From Roseivirga sp. UBA6052 (GTDB lineage Bacteria > Bacteroidota > Bacteroidia > Cytophagales > Cyclobacteriaceae), in contig DIYO01000001.1 of the NCBI GenBank assembly GCA_002427755.1, positions 1 through 64,000 of the forward strand: 64,000 nt of DNA, written 5' to 3'. Numbering within the stretch: position 1 is the first letter of the stretch; every line of letters begins with the position of its first letter. Both the position numbers and the translations under genes were made by a program. Below, in pieces: positions 17,136 to 26,458 of this stretch. The notes under the pieces were generated by a model. It saw only the letters and a list, made by a program, of their open reading frames with translations. It did no database searches and was not told the origin of the DNA.

Positions 17136-19511
17136 CTATTTCTCTAAAACCAGTCTTCTTGGAAGCTCTTTGATTCGTTCACGAGTCATCAACATGGGCC
17201 TAAAATCACCTCTCACATACATTTCAGCCTGATCTTTGTAGTGAGGACTGAAAATATTGCCAGAGTTGCCTGTAGGTAGAATGCTTCTACTATTATCTAT
17301 ATCAGAAAAGTCCACTATTCTTCTGGTTGATGGACCATGGTCTGACGGATATTCTGAGTCACCATCCATGGCATATCCCATATTGTTCAATACCTCTGCA
17401 CCACTTGGAGAGGCAAAAGGCCCAACATTAAAATAGGCTCTTAAAGCAGGAATGGTCCCAAAAGGATGATCGTGTTCAAGCGTATGCAATGCACCCCATG
17501 CAATACTGTTTGAATAGTTAGTTCCAAATTTCTCTATAAAATGCACTAAAGAAGCTTTAAAGGCCTTATTGATTATCGTTTTTCGATCCTCAATCGCTGA
17601 GGTATTTACATCATCCCACCAGATGGAGTTCTCATTTTTGATCAAGTAGGCCACCGTTCTCTTGTAAGCATTGGTGGTCATAAAAGCAGCAAGAGCTTCT
17701 TCTTCCATTTCGTCTTCTAGCGACATTTGCATCACACGATTGACTATTGCTTGATAAACTGCTGGTCCTTTATTTTCAAGATCGTGTCTCCCGTTCCAAT
17801 TTTTCAACAGGTCGTAGAGTTGGTTTTCTCCTTCATTCTCAGGTTCGATAAGATCGAGCAGTATTTTTTGAATCTCCGCGCTGGCAGGATTAAAATCATC
17901 TCTCAGCATATCTTCCATAAACTGAACATCAACATCGTTTTTGTCCTTCAGCAACTCTACAATTCTTCTGCCTCTATCTTCCGGTAGGTAATAACCTGGG
18001 TATAACCCGTTGTCTATTGTGTCCGGTTGGTTATTCGCACTGTAGACAAAGCCCCATGGTGGGTTCTCAGCCTGAGGGTTTTGACTAAATTCTAAATAGG
18101 ATAGAGGGTCGTCTGATCCATCTCCATTTAAGATCAATTTAGAGTTGACATGATCAGGACGTTTTGGAAGCTTAGCAGACGCCCAACAAGCTACATTTCC
18201 TGCCTTATCACCGTACATCACATTCAAACCTGCGGCATGAATATTAGAAGCTGCATTTCTAACATCCGCAATATTTTTGGCCGTATTGAATTGATAAGCT
18301 ACCTCAAGCATTGAGTTATCTATTGCTGTTAAAGCCCACCACATCGATGTCGGTGCTGCGTCTTCAAGATTTTCAACAACATCGTTAACTATGGGGCCGT
18401 GAACTGAAGATCGAACTGCGAAAGTCTCTGAATCACTGTCCTTTACGTTTATTGTCTCTTGTCTTGATGTGAAGGTCAGTGTGTCATTTTTATACAGGTA
18501 GTTGTTGCCGCTTGAACCCACAACTTGCTCTTGGTAGAAATCGATATCGTCATTTTCAAACATGGTCAAGCCCATAGCAAGGTCTTGGTTATGAATCAAT
18601 AGGCCGAAAGGCAGACCTGCCACAAAATACCCATATACCTCCATGTCAGGGCTACTTAAGTGTGCCTCGTACCAAACAGAAGGCGAAGCAAAATCAATAT
18701 GTGGATCGTTGGCAAAAAGTACATTTCCGGTTATGGTCTTTTGTGGTGAAACAACCCAGCTATTACTGCCTAACCACTTAGCTACAGGAAGATTGTTTAA
18801 TATTTGATTCGTCTTTTGATTGAGTGCCAAATAGGCTTCGGCATTTGGATAATTCTGAATAAGCGTGGTGGTAGGATCGATGTTTAGGTCAAGATCATTC
18901 ATATATTCCGGACCAAGTTTGTCTAGCATGGCTGTTGCCCAAGGATCAAGCTTATGTGCATGGGCAAAGCTGAAGGACATATATCCAATTACATTGTATA
19001 TGTCTTTTAACTCAAAAGCGGTTTTTTCAACTCCAGCTAATGAGTATTCAATAGGGGTGTAACCCGTTTCTATAAATTGATTAATTCCTTTAAGGTATTG
19101 TTCGGAAGCTCTTAAGACAGGAGCGTTTGGATCTTCTTTTAATTGACCTACCAACTTTTGAGAGTATTGATCGATGGAAAGTGTTCTAAAGAATTTGTCT
19201 ATTTCTAACATGTCTGTTCCGAAGAACTCAGACAACCTTCCAGGCGCAATTCTTCTTAATAGATCCATTTGCCATAAACGCTCTTGCGCATGTAAATAAC
19301 CGAAGGCTAAATAAAGGTCGTCTTGATTTTGAGCATAGACATGAGGAATTCCATAATCATCAAAATAGACTTCTACTTCTTCTTTTAATCCCTCTATCTG
19401 AAGTTTGCCTTCATAGGTCGGTTTAAGGCCTTGAGTATAGAAGTAAATAGCTCCGAATATGACTACGAGTAATATGGCTAGAACTATTAAAATGCGTTTA
19501 AGGATTTTCAT
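17136..19511 (-). CDS. Penicillin acylase family protein (Ntn hydrolase)
   Basis: 791 residues with an N-terminal hydrophobic segment (residues 5-25). The N-terminal chain includes IEVYFDDYG-type and GYLHAQERLWQMDLLRR segments of the family. The catalytic Ser is about residue 249 in WLGSNSWVVSP, which would become the N-terminal nucleophile after self-cleavage, giving an alpha subunit of about 25 kDa and a large beta subunit. ANDPHIDFASPSVWYE follows, as in the family. Known members hydrolyse amide bonds of penicillins or of acyl-homoserine lactones; which applies here cannot be told. Periplasmic location is likely. Confidence 0.92.
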   Translation of the reverse strand: MKILKRILIVLAILLVVIFGAIYFYTQGLKPTYEGKLQIEGLKEEVEVYFDDYGIPHVYAQNQDDLYLAFGYLHAQERLWQMDLLRRIAPGRLSEFFGTDMLEIDKFFRTLSIDQYSQKLVGQLKEDPNAPVLRASEQYLKGINQFIETGYTPIEYSLAGVEKTAFELKDIYNVIGYMSFSFAHAHKLDPWATAMLDKLGPEYMNDLDLNIDPTTTLIQNYPNAEAYLALNQKTNQILNNLPVAKWLGSNSWVVSPQKTITGNVLFANDPHIDFASPSVWYEAHLSSPDMEVYGYFVAGLPFGLLIHNQDLAMGLTMFENDDIDFYQEQVVGSSGNNYLYKNDTLTFTSRQETINVKDSDSETFAVRSSVHGPIVNDVVENLEDAAPTSMWWALTAIDNSMLEVAYQFNTAKNIADVRNAASNIHAAGLNVMYGDKAGNVACWASAKLPKRPDHVNSKLILNGDGSDDPLSYLEFSQNPQAENPPWGFVYSANNQPDTIDNGLYPGYYLPEDRGRRIVELLKDKNDVDVQFMEDMLRDDFNPASAEIQKILLDLIEPENEGENQLYDLLKNWNGRHDLENKGPAVYQAIVNRVMQMSLEDEMEEEALAAFMTTNAYKRTVAYLIKNENSIWWDDVNTSAIEDRKTIINKAFKASLVHFIEKFGTNYSNSIAWGALHTLEHDHPFGTIPALRAYFNVGPFASPSGAEVLNNMGYAMDGDSEYPSDHGPSTRRIVDFSDIDNSRSILPTGNSGNIFSPHYKDQAEMYVRGDFRPMLMTRERIKELPRRLVLEK

Positions 19512-19609
19512 GGGTAGTGGATTGAACTTTCAAATTATGAAATCCACACCTATCAAGAAAACCGAGTAGAAAATCTCTTAATGAGATTAGAAAGTGATAT
19601 AGAGATAGA

Positions 19610-20563
19610 TTACTTACTTACCCGTTTTAAACCTGCTATGGCTAGTTCTATACTTGGGTCTTCATCTATAGCTTTTTTATAAAGCACAGCAGCTTTTTGA
19701 AGGTTTCCTTGGTTCTCGTAAATCATGGCTAATCTCATATTGGCTCCTGCATAAGAGGGTTGGTTTTCTCTTACTTCGATAGTTAGATACTTCTCTAAGG
19801 CTTGAATTCCTTCTGAGGATTTTTCTCCCCACATGGCACTTGTCTTACCAATTTGATAGAGTGCCAAAGTGTTTGTCGGATCATCTTGGTACATCTTGTC
19901 ATACAAATTGAAAGCTTTCTCAAACTTCTGATTATTCTGATAGAAGACACCAAGATTGAAATTGTATCGACTATCTAATGCTGCCAGTTGTTCAAAAGCT
20001 TCTATCGCCAAATCTGATTTTTCTTGCCTTTGATAGACTGTGATCAATGCTGTATACCCTCTAATTTTGTCCAAGACCACTATTCTCTTGGCCATTTCTT
20101 CAGCCTTATCCATACTTCCACCAACCATAGAAGGTGCTTGGGAATAAAATTCCATAAGGCCGTCCAACGCGTCTATTTTATTCGGGTCAATGGCTAGTGC
20201 TTTTTCATAGTTCCTCTTGATTTTAGGAGCCACCACACCTTGTCTCAATTTGCCTATATTCTGTGTATATCTTCCATAGGCATTTCCTAGCCAAGTATAA
20301 TTTTCAGCACTTTCTTCATATTCAACAGCTTCTTTTAAATAATCGATAGACTCACTGTAATCTTCTTGATTGAATGTTATCCTTCCTAAGTAATATTGAG
20401 CTTTGGCGTAATCCTTTGAGCTTTTGCTGATAGACTCTAGTAGTTCTGAGGCTTGCTTGTATTGCTCTTTTTCGAACAGGGTAATTGCTTGTTCTAGTTT
20501 CTGAGCTATAATTGAATTTGTGAGGACTGAAATGAATAGAACCAGAAAAGTGACCTTTTTCAT
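19610..20563 (-). CDS. Tetratricopeptide repeat protein, exported
   Basis: 317 residues with a signal peptide (MKKVTFLVLFISVLTNSIIAQ) and about seven TPR-like units, for example QYYLGRITFNQEDYSESIDYLKEAV and the last unit AMIYENQGNLQKAAVLYKKAIDEDP. It is a periplasmic protein-interaction scaffold of unknown partner. No enzymatic domain is seen. It lies between the penicillin acylase and S9 peptidase genes on the same strand, with 98 and 164 bases of spacing. Confidence 0.85.
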   Translation of the reverse strand: MKKVTFLVLFISVLTNSIIAQKLEQAITLFEKEQYKQASELLESISKSSKDYAKAQYYLGRITFNQEDYSESIDYLKEAVEYEESAENYTWLGNAYGRYTQNIGKLRQGVVAPKIKRNYEKALAIDPNKIDALDGLMEFYSQAPSMVGGSMDKAEEMAKRIVVLDKIRGYTALITVYQRQEKSDLAIEAFEQLAALDSRYNFNLGVFYQNNQKFEKAFNLYDKMYQDDPTNTLALYQIGKTSAMWGEKSSEGIQALEKYLTIEVRENQPSYAGANMRLAMIYENQGNLQKAAVLYKKAIDEDPSIELAIAGLKRVSK

Positions 20564-20678
20564 GTGCTTGAGTTTTTTTAAAGATGCGACTTATTCATAA
20601 CAAGTTGCATCTTAGTTTGGTGTGTTGGACGCCATTTGAGTTAAAGGAAGTTAAGGTCAAAAAAATGATTTAAACAAA

Positions 20679-20707
20679 AACGCCACTCTCAAAATGAAAG
20701 TGGCGTT
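20679..20707 (-). terminator. Terminator after the S9 peptidase gene
   Basis: The 9-bp stem AACGCCACT/AGTGGCGTT is followed on the minus strand by a TTTTTG tract. It lies 20 bases past the peptidase stop. Confidence 0.8.
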
Positions 20708-20727
20708 AATTGTAGTGAATCTAATTC

Positions 20728-23052
20728 TTAGTCATTATCCGGAAGACCGATATCAACATTGCTTCTGTAGTCTCCTAATAAATGCTCAGCAAAATGATAC
20801 CACATCATTTGCTCGTAATAATCTCTCTTGCTACCGTACCCGTGTCTAGCACCAGGAATAGGCATATAATCGAAGCGTTTACCCGCTTTCATTAGCTCAT
20901 TAGCCAATCTTAAACTGTTGGCAGGGTTCACGTTATTATCTCTTGTACCATGAGTAATTAATAAGTGGCCTTTCAGGTTCTTAGCGATAGAAGGGTTGGT
21001 CTTCACTTTAGCTTTCCAAGTAGTTTCGGTATACTCATTACCGTCCTTGTCTTTTTTCTTCTTGTCAACTCTCGTTACACCGTTGTGTGTTTCACCCCAC
21101 CATTTGTTATAAACGTTGTTATCGTGGTTACCGGCAGATGAAGCTGCAGCATGATAGAAATTAGGATACATAAGCATTGCAGCAGTAGACATAAAGCCAC
21201 CACCTGAATGACCAAAGATTCCAACATTATCCAAGTCAATCCAAGAATGTCTTTCTGCTAAGATCTCCAAGGATCTCTTATCATCAGCTAGCGCATAGTC
21301 TCTAAGGTTCTCATAACCATAAGTGTGGTAATACTTGTCTCTTAAAGGGCTACCGCCTCTGTGCCCCATACTTACCACAATAAATCCTAGTTGCGCTAGT
21401 GCCGTATTGTATCGACCTGTAGTCGTAAAATCATTCACGAATGATTCAGTCTGCGGTCCTGGGTACACGTAAGAAATAATAGGGTACTTTCTAGTTGAGT
21501 CAAAATCGAAAGGCTTATACATAACGCCATATAGGTCGGTGATACCATCGTCAGCTTTCATGGTGAATCTTTCAGGCATTTTCCAACCAGCTTGATAAAG
21601 AAGGCTTAAATCAGCCGTTTCTAAATCCATGATGATGTTACCCTCTCTATCTTTTAAGACAGATTTAGGAGTCATATCCACGGCAGAATAGTTATCCACG
21701 TAATATTTAGAAGACTTAGGCATAGAGGCTCTATGGTTGGCAGGCTCAGTACTCAGTGCTTTAAACCCGGAACCATCTAAGTTAGATCGGTAGATTAAAG
21801 CGTAGTATGGATCAATACCTTCTTCTCTGCCACGAGCTTCATAATATACTTTTCTTCCGGCCGTGTCGACTTGAGCAATTCTACCTGTTACAAAGAATCC
21901 ACCATTCGTGATCTTGTTTTTAAGAGCACCAGTATTCCCATCGTATAGATACAATTGTCCCCAACCATTTCTTTCAGACCACCAGATCAGTTCCTCTCCT
22001 TCATTCAGGATTGCCATTTGCTCGTTTGGCGTATAGAAATAAGGATAGTTGGTGTCTCTAAAGAGTTCTTTAACAGCCCCGGTCTCCATATCGATTGATA
22101 CTACATCAAGCGTATCACTTGTTCTGTTCATTCTTGACATGAACATTCTATTAGAGGTTTTACCTGGTAGATAAGGTCTAATAGTCTGGTCTGTATACTT
22201 GTCTATATCAACATCGATTTTGCTTTTGCTCTCAATGTCAAAAATGTGCAGGTGGCTTTGAGGTACGTTCTGCTCACCCGGCATTGCATATCGGTAGATT
22301 TCAACTTCTGGACGAGGATTTGATAAATCATCGATTACGAAAAGGTCTTTTACTTTTCTAGAATCTGAGCGGCTAGCATACATTTTCTTACCGTCCTTAA
22401 ACCATACGCCAATACCTCTAACTTTTTTGTCTTTAGTGGTATCTGCTGAATTCGTTCTTCCTGCAGCATAACTGAACCATCTTTCACCATCTTCCGTCAA
22501 CTGAATTTCTGTTGAATCAGGATCATCAGTTTTCATGAGGTATAGATTGTGATTCTTTGCATAAGAAATGTAAGTGCTGTCTGGAGAGTAAGTTCCCCAG
22601 CTCAATCTTTTCTTAGCTTTTTCTGTAGAATCACCTTTTGTGATTCTTTTGGTCATCATATCGAAATTGTAGTCGATGCTATCAACTACGAAAGTCACCG
22701 TTCTATTATCATCTTGGAGCTTAACGCCTCTAAGATTTAAATCTCTGTGATTCCAAGGTTTGCTGGTCAATTCGCTCATTTGTGCTGCAAAATCCTTAGT
22801 GTCAAACATTTCCTGTTTAGAGCGCTTAGCAGGATCTACCACGTAGAATTTCTTTCCTTCTGTTGTTGTGTAAGTATACCAGAACTTATCGCTGTCTTTA
22901 AACCACTGTGGGTTTACTCTGGTACTTTTCAACATTTTACGGATGTTGGTGGATTTGAATTTTTCAGCAGCTTTAAAGTTTGCCTTGTGTTGCTGTGCTG
23001 CAGCAGGCAAAATCATTAAAGCCATTAAAATTGTTAGTAGGCCTTTCTTCAT
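20728..23052 (-). CDS. S9-family prolyl oligopeptidase / dipeptidyl peptidase IV-like
   Basis: 774 residues with a signal peptide (MKKGLLTILMALMILPAAAQQ). The N-terminal two thirds form a DPP IV-type beta-propeller. The C-terminal third is the alpha/beta hydrolase catalytic domain with the nucleophile in GIFGHSGGGFMS, Asp in HGTRDNNVNP and His in GARHGYG. It cleaves short peptides, probably in the periplasm, for amino-acid scavenging. It is a monocistronic unit with its own terminator downstream. A Lys-rich insert (KKKKDKDGNEY) sits in the catalytic domain between Ser and Asp. Confidence 0.93.
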   Translation of the reverse strand: MKKGLLTILMALMILPAAAQQHKANFKAAEKFKSTNIRKMLKSTRVNPQWFKDSDKFWYTYTTTEGKKFYVVDPAKRSKQEMFDTKDFAAQMSELTSKPWNHRDLNLRGVKLQDDNRTVTFVVDSIDYNFDMMTKRITKGDSTEKAKKRLSWGTYSPDSTYISYAKNHNLYLMKTDDPDSTEIQLTEDGERWFSYAAGRTNSADTTKDKKVRGIGVWFKDGKKMYASRSDSRKVKDLFVIDDLSNPRPEVEIYRYAMPGEQNVPQSHLHIFDIESKSKIDVDIDKYTDQTIRPYLPGKTSNRMFMSRMNRTSDTLDVVSIDMETGAVKELFRDTNYPYFYTPNEQMAILNEGEELIWWSERNGWGQLYLYDGNTGALKNKITNGGFFVTGRIAQVDTAGRKVYYEARGREEGIDPYYALIYRSNLDGSGFKALSTEPANHRASMPKSSKYYVDNYSAVDMTPKSVLKDREGNIIMDLETADLSLLYQAGWKMPERFTMKADDGITDLYGVMYKPFDFDSTRKYPIISYVYPGPQTESFVNDFTTTGRYNTALAQLGFIVVSMGHRGGSPLRDKYYHTYGYENLRDYALADDKRSLEILAERHSWIDLDNVGIFGHSGGGFMSTAAMLMYPNFYHAAASSAGNHDNNVYNKWWGETHNGVTRVDKKKKDKDGNEYTETTWKAKVKTNPSIAKNLKGHLLITHGTRDNNVNPANSLRLANELMKAGKRFDYMPIPGARHGYGSKRDYYEQMMWYHFAEHLLGDYRSNVDIGLPDND

Positions 23053-23190
23053 TTTTAAAAGATTATAACCTGAATATTGAGTCTATTCAGTTGCTAACAT
23101 AGTTAGTTTCTATGATCAGCGATTTGATAGGATGAGCGGGAGAGGACTTACTAATGATTGCTTTTCATTAGGTCTAATCGAAGTAACAAA

Positions 23191-23218
23191 AAAAGGCTGT
23201 CCGTGAGAACAGCCTTTT
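23191..23218 (-). terminator. Terminator after DUF2911 gene
   Basis: A perfect 10-bp stem (AAAAGGCTGT/ACAGCCTTTT) with an 8-base loop, followed on the minus strand by a T tract; 20 bases past the stop at 23239. Confidence 0.85.
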
Positions 23219-23238
23219 GTATATAGATTAAGCTAGGA

Positions 23239-23805
23239 TTACATTTTAATTGGTAATTCTACTACAGTGTTTTCCCATCCGACAACAAGATGAGCTCCAC
23301 CTTCTACTTCTTTAAACATCATTGAGAAAACTTCAATTGGTGCCTCAGGAGAACTGATTACACTAGTTTTAACTCTGGCCACATATTTATCTTCTCCAGT
23401 GGTGTAGTTACCCCAAGTATTCAATTTAGAGCTAAGAATGAATTCCCATTCTTTTTCACCCGGTACAGCAAAAACCGCATAGGTACCAGCTTTTACATCT
23501 GCACCACCAAAGTTAGCATCTTCGTAAAAAGTGATTTCAGCAGCCTCATTAGCCCCTAGTCTCCATACTTTACCATAAGGTGCTGCTTTACCACCAATCA
23601 TGTTTCTTCCTTTAAGTTGAGGTCTGCTGTAGACTAATTTGATTTTTAGCTCTCTAACATCTCTTTGGAATACCTCATCTAATGGTTGGCCATCAGGAAA
23701 GTAAGAAGCATCCATAGGACTTGCGTCCATGTCTGGGAATTTCTGTGCGTTAGCCGTTAATGAAACTAATGCCACTGCGATTAAGCTGAGTAATAATTTT
23801 TTCAT
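23239..23805 (-). CDS. DUF2911 domain-containing exported protein
   Basis: 188 residues with a signal peptide (MKKLLLSLIAVALVSLTANAQ). The DUF2911 core is recognisable: VYSRPQLKGRNMIGG, PYGKVWRLGANEAAEI, AGTYAVFAVPGEKEWEFI and NTWGNY. The domain is common and often repeated in Bacteroidota secreted proteins; its function is not established. A single gene bounded by a strong terminator. Confidence 0.9.
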   Translation of the reverse strand: MKKLLLSLIAVALVSLTANAQKFPDMDASPMDASYFPDGQPLDEVFQRDVRELKIKLVYSRPQLKGRNMIGGKAAPYGKVWRLGANEAAEITFYEDANFGGADVKAGTYAVFAVPGEKEWEFILSSKLNTWGNYTTGEDKYVARVKTSVISSPEAPIEVFSMMFKEVEGGAHLVVGWENTVVELPIKM

Positions 23806-23860
23806 TTTAAGTCTGATTTTGAATTCTAAACTGTCTTCTGATTAGAAAGTTCGAAAGTAC

Positions 23861-25099
23861 TTAATAGAAGAATATGTATGAAATGATAATTGCCGCAATT
23901 ACTCCGGCAAAGTCTGCTATAAGACCTGCAGTAGCGGCATATCTCGAGTTTTTGATTTTTACTGCACCAAAGTAAACTGCCAACACATAGAAAGTGGTCT
24001 CGGTTGAACCTTGCAAAACACTAGCCACTCTGCCCGCAAAGGAATCGACACCAAATTCCGAATTGGCAAATACTTCGAGCATGGCAGCCCGAGCACCTGA
24101 ACCACTTAATGGCTTTAAAAATGCCACTGGAAGCGCGTCAGCAAAATCTGTATTGAAACCGAATAAGGCAAAGAATGCTTTAAAACCATCAACTATAAAA
24201 TCCAACGTACCTGAAGATCTGAAAACTCCAATGGCTACCAGTATGGCAACCAGATAGGGAATGATTTTGATGGCTACATTGAAGCCATCTTTAGCACCGT
24301 CTATGAAAGACTCATACACATTGATTTTATTCTTTAGCCCCATCAAAATAAAGCTGACGATAATACCCAGTAGAATAATAGCACTGGCCACATTGGAGAT
24401 TAATGCCACTTGATCTTGTGGTATAGACTGAAAATAGAAGAGAATGGCTACTATTAGGGCGGTTAGCGTTCCTAAATAGGCCAAGACTGTTTTATTGAAG
24501 AGGTTAATTTTTTGAAATATACTTACTGTTATCAGCCCAACCATAGATGAGAAGAAAGTGGCTAAGAGAATAGGAATAAATATGTCAGCCGGATTGGCCG
24601 CACCTTCAGTAGCCCTGTAGGCCATGATTGAAACAGGAATTAGTGTTAAGCCCGATGTGTTTAAGACCAAAAACATGATCTGTGAATTAGAGGCTGTGTC
24701 TTTTTTAGGATTCAATTCTTGAAGTCCCTCCATAGTCTTGAGCCCAAGAGGTGTGGCTGCATTGTCAAGCCCCAAAAAGTTCATGGAGAAGTTCATCATC
24801 ATTGGCCCAAAAACAGGATGATCTTTAGGGATTTCCGGAAATATTTTAGTGAAAAGAGGAGAGATGGCTCTTGCAATTACAGCAACTACACCACCTTTCT
24901 CACCAATTCGCATAATCCCCATCCAAAGGGTAAGGGCACCTGTTAGACCTATAGAGATCTCGAAACCGGTTTTAGCCATACTGAATGTGCTTTCCATCAT
25001 ACGTGGAAAGACTTCTGTATCTCCTAAAAAGATCAGTCTAATGAGGGCAACAATAAAGGCAATGAGGAAAAATCCTATCCAGATGTAGTTGAGAGCCAT
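23861..25099 (-). CDS. SpmA-SpmB-type nucleoside-recognition (Gate) domain membrane protein
   Basis: 412 residues with about 10 membrane helices in two halves. The first half resembles SpmA (TGALTLWMGIMRIGEKGG, MNFLGLDNAATPLGLKTME, LNTSGLTLIPVSIMAYR) and the second SpmB (FKAFF, LPVAFLKPLSGSGARAAMLE, STETTFYVLAVYFGAV). In spore-formers these are separate spore maturation proteins, but this organism does not sporulate and the two are fused. The Gate fold suggests transport of a small molecule; the substrate is unknown. The ATG lies directly after a hairpin and T run on the minus strand. Confidence 0.88.
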   Translation of the reverse strand: MALNYIWIGFFLIAFIVALIRLIFLGDTEVFPRMMESTFSMAKTGFEISIGLTGALTLWMGIMRIGEKGGVVAVIARAISPLFTKIFPEIPKDHPVFGPMMMNFSMNFLGLDNAATPLGLKTMEGLQELNPKKDTASNSQIMFLVLNTSGLTLIPVSIMAYRATEGAANPADIFIPILLATFFSSMVGLITVSIFQKINLFNKTVLAYLGTLTALIVAILFYFQSIPQDQVALISNVASAIILLGIIVSFILMGLKNKINVYESFIDGAKDGFNVAIKIIPYLVAILVAIGVFRSSGTLDFIVDGFKAFFALFGFNTDFADALPVAFLKPLSGSGARAAMLEVFANSEFGVDSFAGRVASVLQGSTETTFYVLAVYFGAVKIKNSRYAATAGLIADFAGVIAAIIISYIFFY

Positions 25100-25105
25100 A
25101 AAAAA

Positions 25106-25153
25106 AGTCTTTCGAACTCCGAATTACGAATAAATTCAGAATTACGAAAGACT
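25106..25153 (-). terminator. Hairpin and T run between NTF2-like and SpmAB genes
   Basis: The inverted repeat AGTCTTTCG/CGAAAGACT (9 bp) encloses 30 bases that hold two copies of CGTAATTC. On the minus strand it is followed by a T run, then at once by the ATG of the SpmAB gene. It reads as a terminator for the NTF2-like gene or as a leader structure for SpmAB. Confidence 0.5.
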
Positions 25154-25174
25154 CACACGATTAGGATTAACTGA

Positions 25175-25615
25175 TTATGGCCAGCGATAGAATGTCTTAC
25201 TTACTATTTTCCAGCCTTCTTCGAACTTATAGAGTGCAAGGTAGTCGGTGAAGATTTTTTTGTTGTTCCGAATCAAATTAAGTTCAGCAATGGCGCTATT
25301 TCCATTAACGCTAATGTTTGTAAATTCTGCAGTTGATTTTGGTCGTGCATTAGGATCGTAGTCTGGCTTACTACGTCCTTTCTTTATGTTAGCCACCCAA
25401 TCTTGAATACTGACTTCATTGATTCCATTGTCAGCAAATGCATGCATGATAAAGTCTTTATGAAAGCCTGCTTCGATATCTTCAATAGGGCCGCTATTAT
25501 GAATTCCATTTACATAAGCTGAAATAATGACTTCTTTTACTTCTTGCTTAGTTTCCTGTGCAGATAGGTTAAAAAGAAGTGACAGAAAGAGTGTCACTAT
25601 AAATGATTTTTTCAT
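25175..25615 (-). CDS. NTF2-like protein (putative lumazine-binding family)
   Basis: 146 residues with a signal peptide (MKKSFIVTLFLSLLFNLSAQ). The rest fits an NTF2-like cone: VKEVIISAYVNGIHNSG, GFHKDFIMHAF and a C-terminal YLALYKFEEGWKIVSKTFYRWP. This resembles the Lumazine_bd_2 group of small proteins of unknown role. No catalytic residues can be assigned with confidence. Confidence 0.78.
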   Translation of the reverse strand: MKKSFIVTLFLSLLFNLSAQETKQEVKEVIISAYVNGIHNSGPIEDIEAGFHKDFIMHAFADNGINEVSIQDWVANIKKGRSKPDYDPNARPKSTAEFTNISVNGNSAIAELNLIRNNKKIFTDYLALYKFEEGWKIVSKTFYRWP

Positions 25616-25714
25616 GGTCGGTTGAGTAAAAAGTTGCTTTACTACATGAACGACAGACCATCTAAAAGTTGTGTGAAACAGGCGAATAGCTTGGTTTCTT
25701 CGACAAACTACGGC

Positions 25715-26398
25715 TTAGAGGTTCAATATGTGGGCTGCTACTATACCTGCAGTTTCAGTTCTAAGGCGGCTTTCTCCTAGACTTACTTTTACGTAACCTG
25801 AATCTGCTGCTAGAGATAGCTCTTCATCTGAAAAGTCTCCTTCCGGACCGATAAGAACCAGATTATCTATTTCCATTTCATCCTTAAGATGCTTTGGGTT
25901 GTCGAAGTCAACATGCGCAATAAATTTATTACAGTCAAATGCTTCTTGAAGAAAAGCTTTGAGAGAAACGATTTCGTCAATTTGAGGCAATTTGGCTTTA
26001 ATGGATTGCTTCATGGCGCTAATCGCTTTCCGCTCAATTCTTTCTGTTTTAATCACGGTCCTTTCAGAGTTATGACTCTTAACGAAGGATATTCTATCAA
26101 TCCCTATTTCAACTGCCTTTTCTACAAACCACTCAATACGATCTATATTCTTAGTAGGGGCAATGGCTATGTGTCTATATCCTGTAGTCCTCTTTTCAGT
26201 GCGTTTTTCAATAACTGTAAAAGTGCATTTCCTCTGATTTGAATCAAGGATTTTGGCCGTATAGAAGTTTCCTTTTCCATCAATTATGGTGATCTCATCG
26301 CCTTCTTTATAACGTAAGACCTTAACCGCATGTCTAGATTCATCAGAATCTAAATGATTTACACCTTCTAGTAAAAGTGGCTGATAGAATAGCTGCAT
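25715..26398 (-). CDS. rsmE: 16S rRNA m3U1498 methyltransferase
   Basis: 227 residues from the ATG at 26398 (MQLFYQPLLLEG). A 35-codon upstream extension is open but not homologous. The SPOUT-type fold has the RsmE features SDESRHAVKVLRYKEGDEI, a PUA-like N-domain, the SAM-binding knot LVLIGPEGDFSDEEL and SLGESRLRTETAGIVA at the C-terminus. It methylates N3 of U1498 in the 30S decoding region. It is divergent from the glycosyltransferase gene, with 60 bases between the start codons. Confidence 0.95.
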   Translation of the reverse strand: MQLFYQPLLLEGVNHLDSDESRHAVKVLRYKEGDEITIIDGKGNFYTAKILDSNQRKCTFTVIEKRTEKRTTGYRHIAIAPTKNIDRIEWFVEKAVEIGIDRISFVKSHNSERTVIKTERIERKAISAMKQSIKAKLPQIDEIVSLKAFLQEAFDCNKFIAHVDFDNPKHLKDEMEIDNLVLIGPEGDFSDEELSLAADSGYVKVSLGESRLRTETAGIVAAHILNL

Positions 26399-26458
26399 AT
26401 TTCGAATTAAGTGAATTAAGGCGATATCTGGAACCGTGAAATCCTTATCTTCGATTCC

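Noticed and set aside
23861..25099. Evidence for sporulation from the SpmA-SpmB-type gene
   Set aside because: The Gate family is widespread in non-sporulating bacteria, and no other sporulation gene is in the window.
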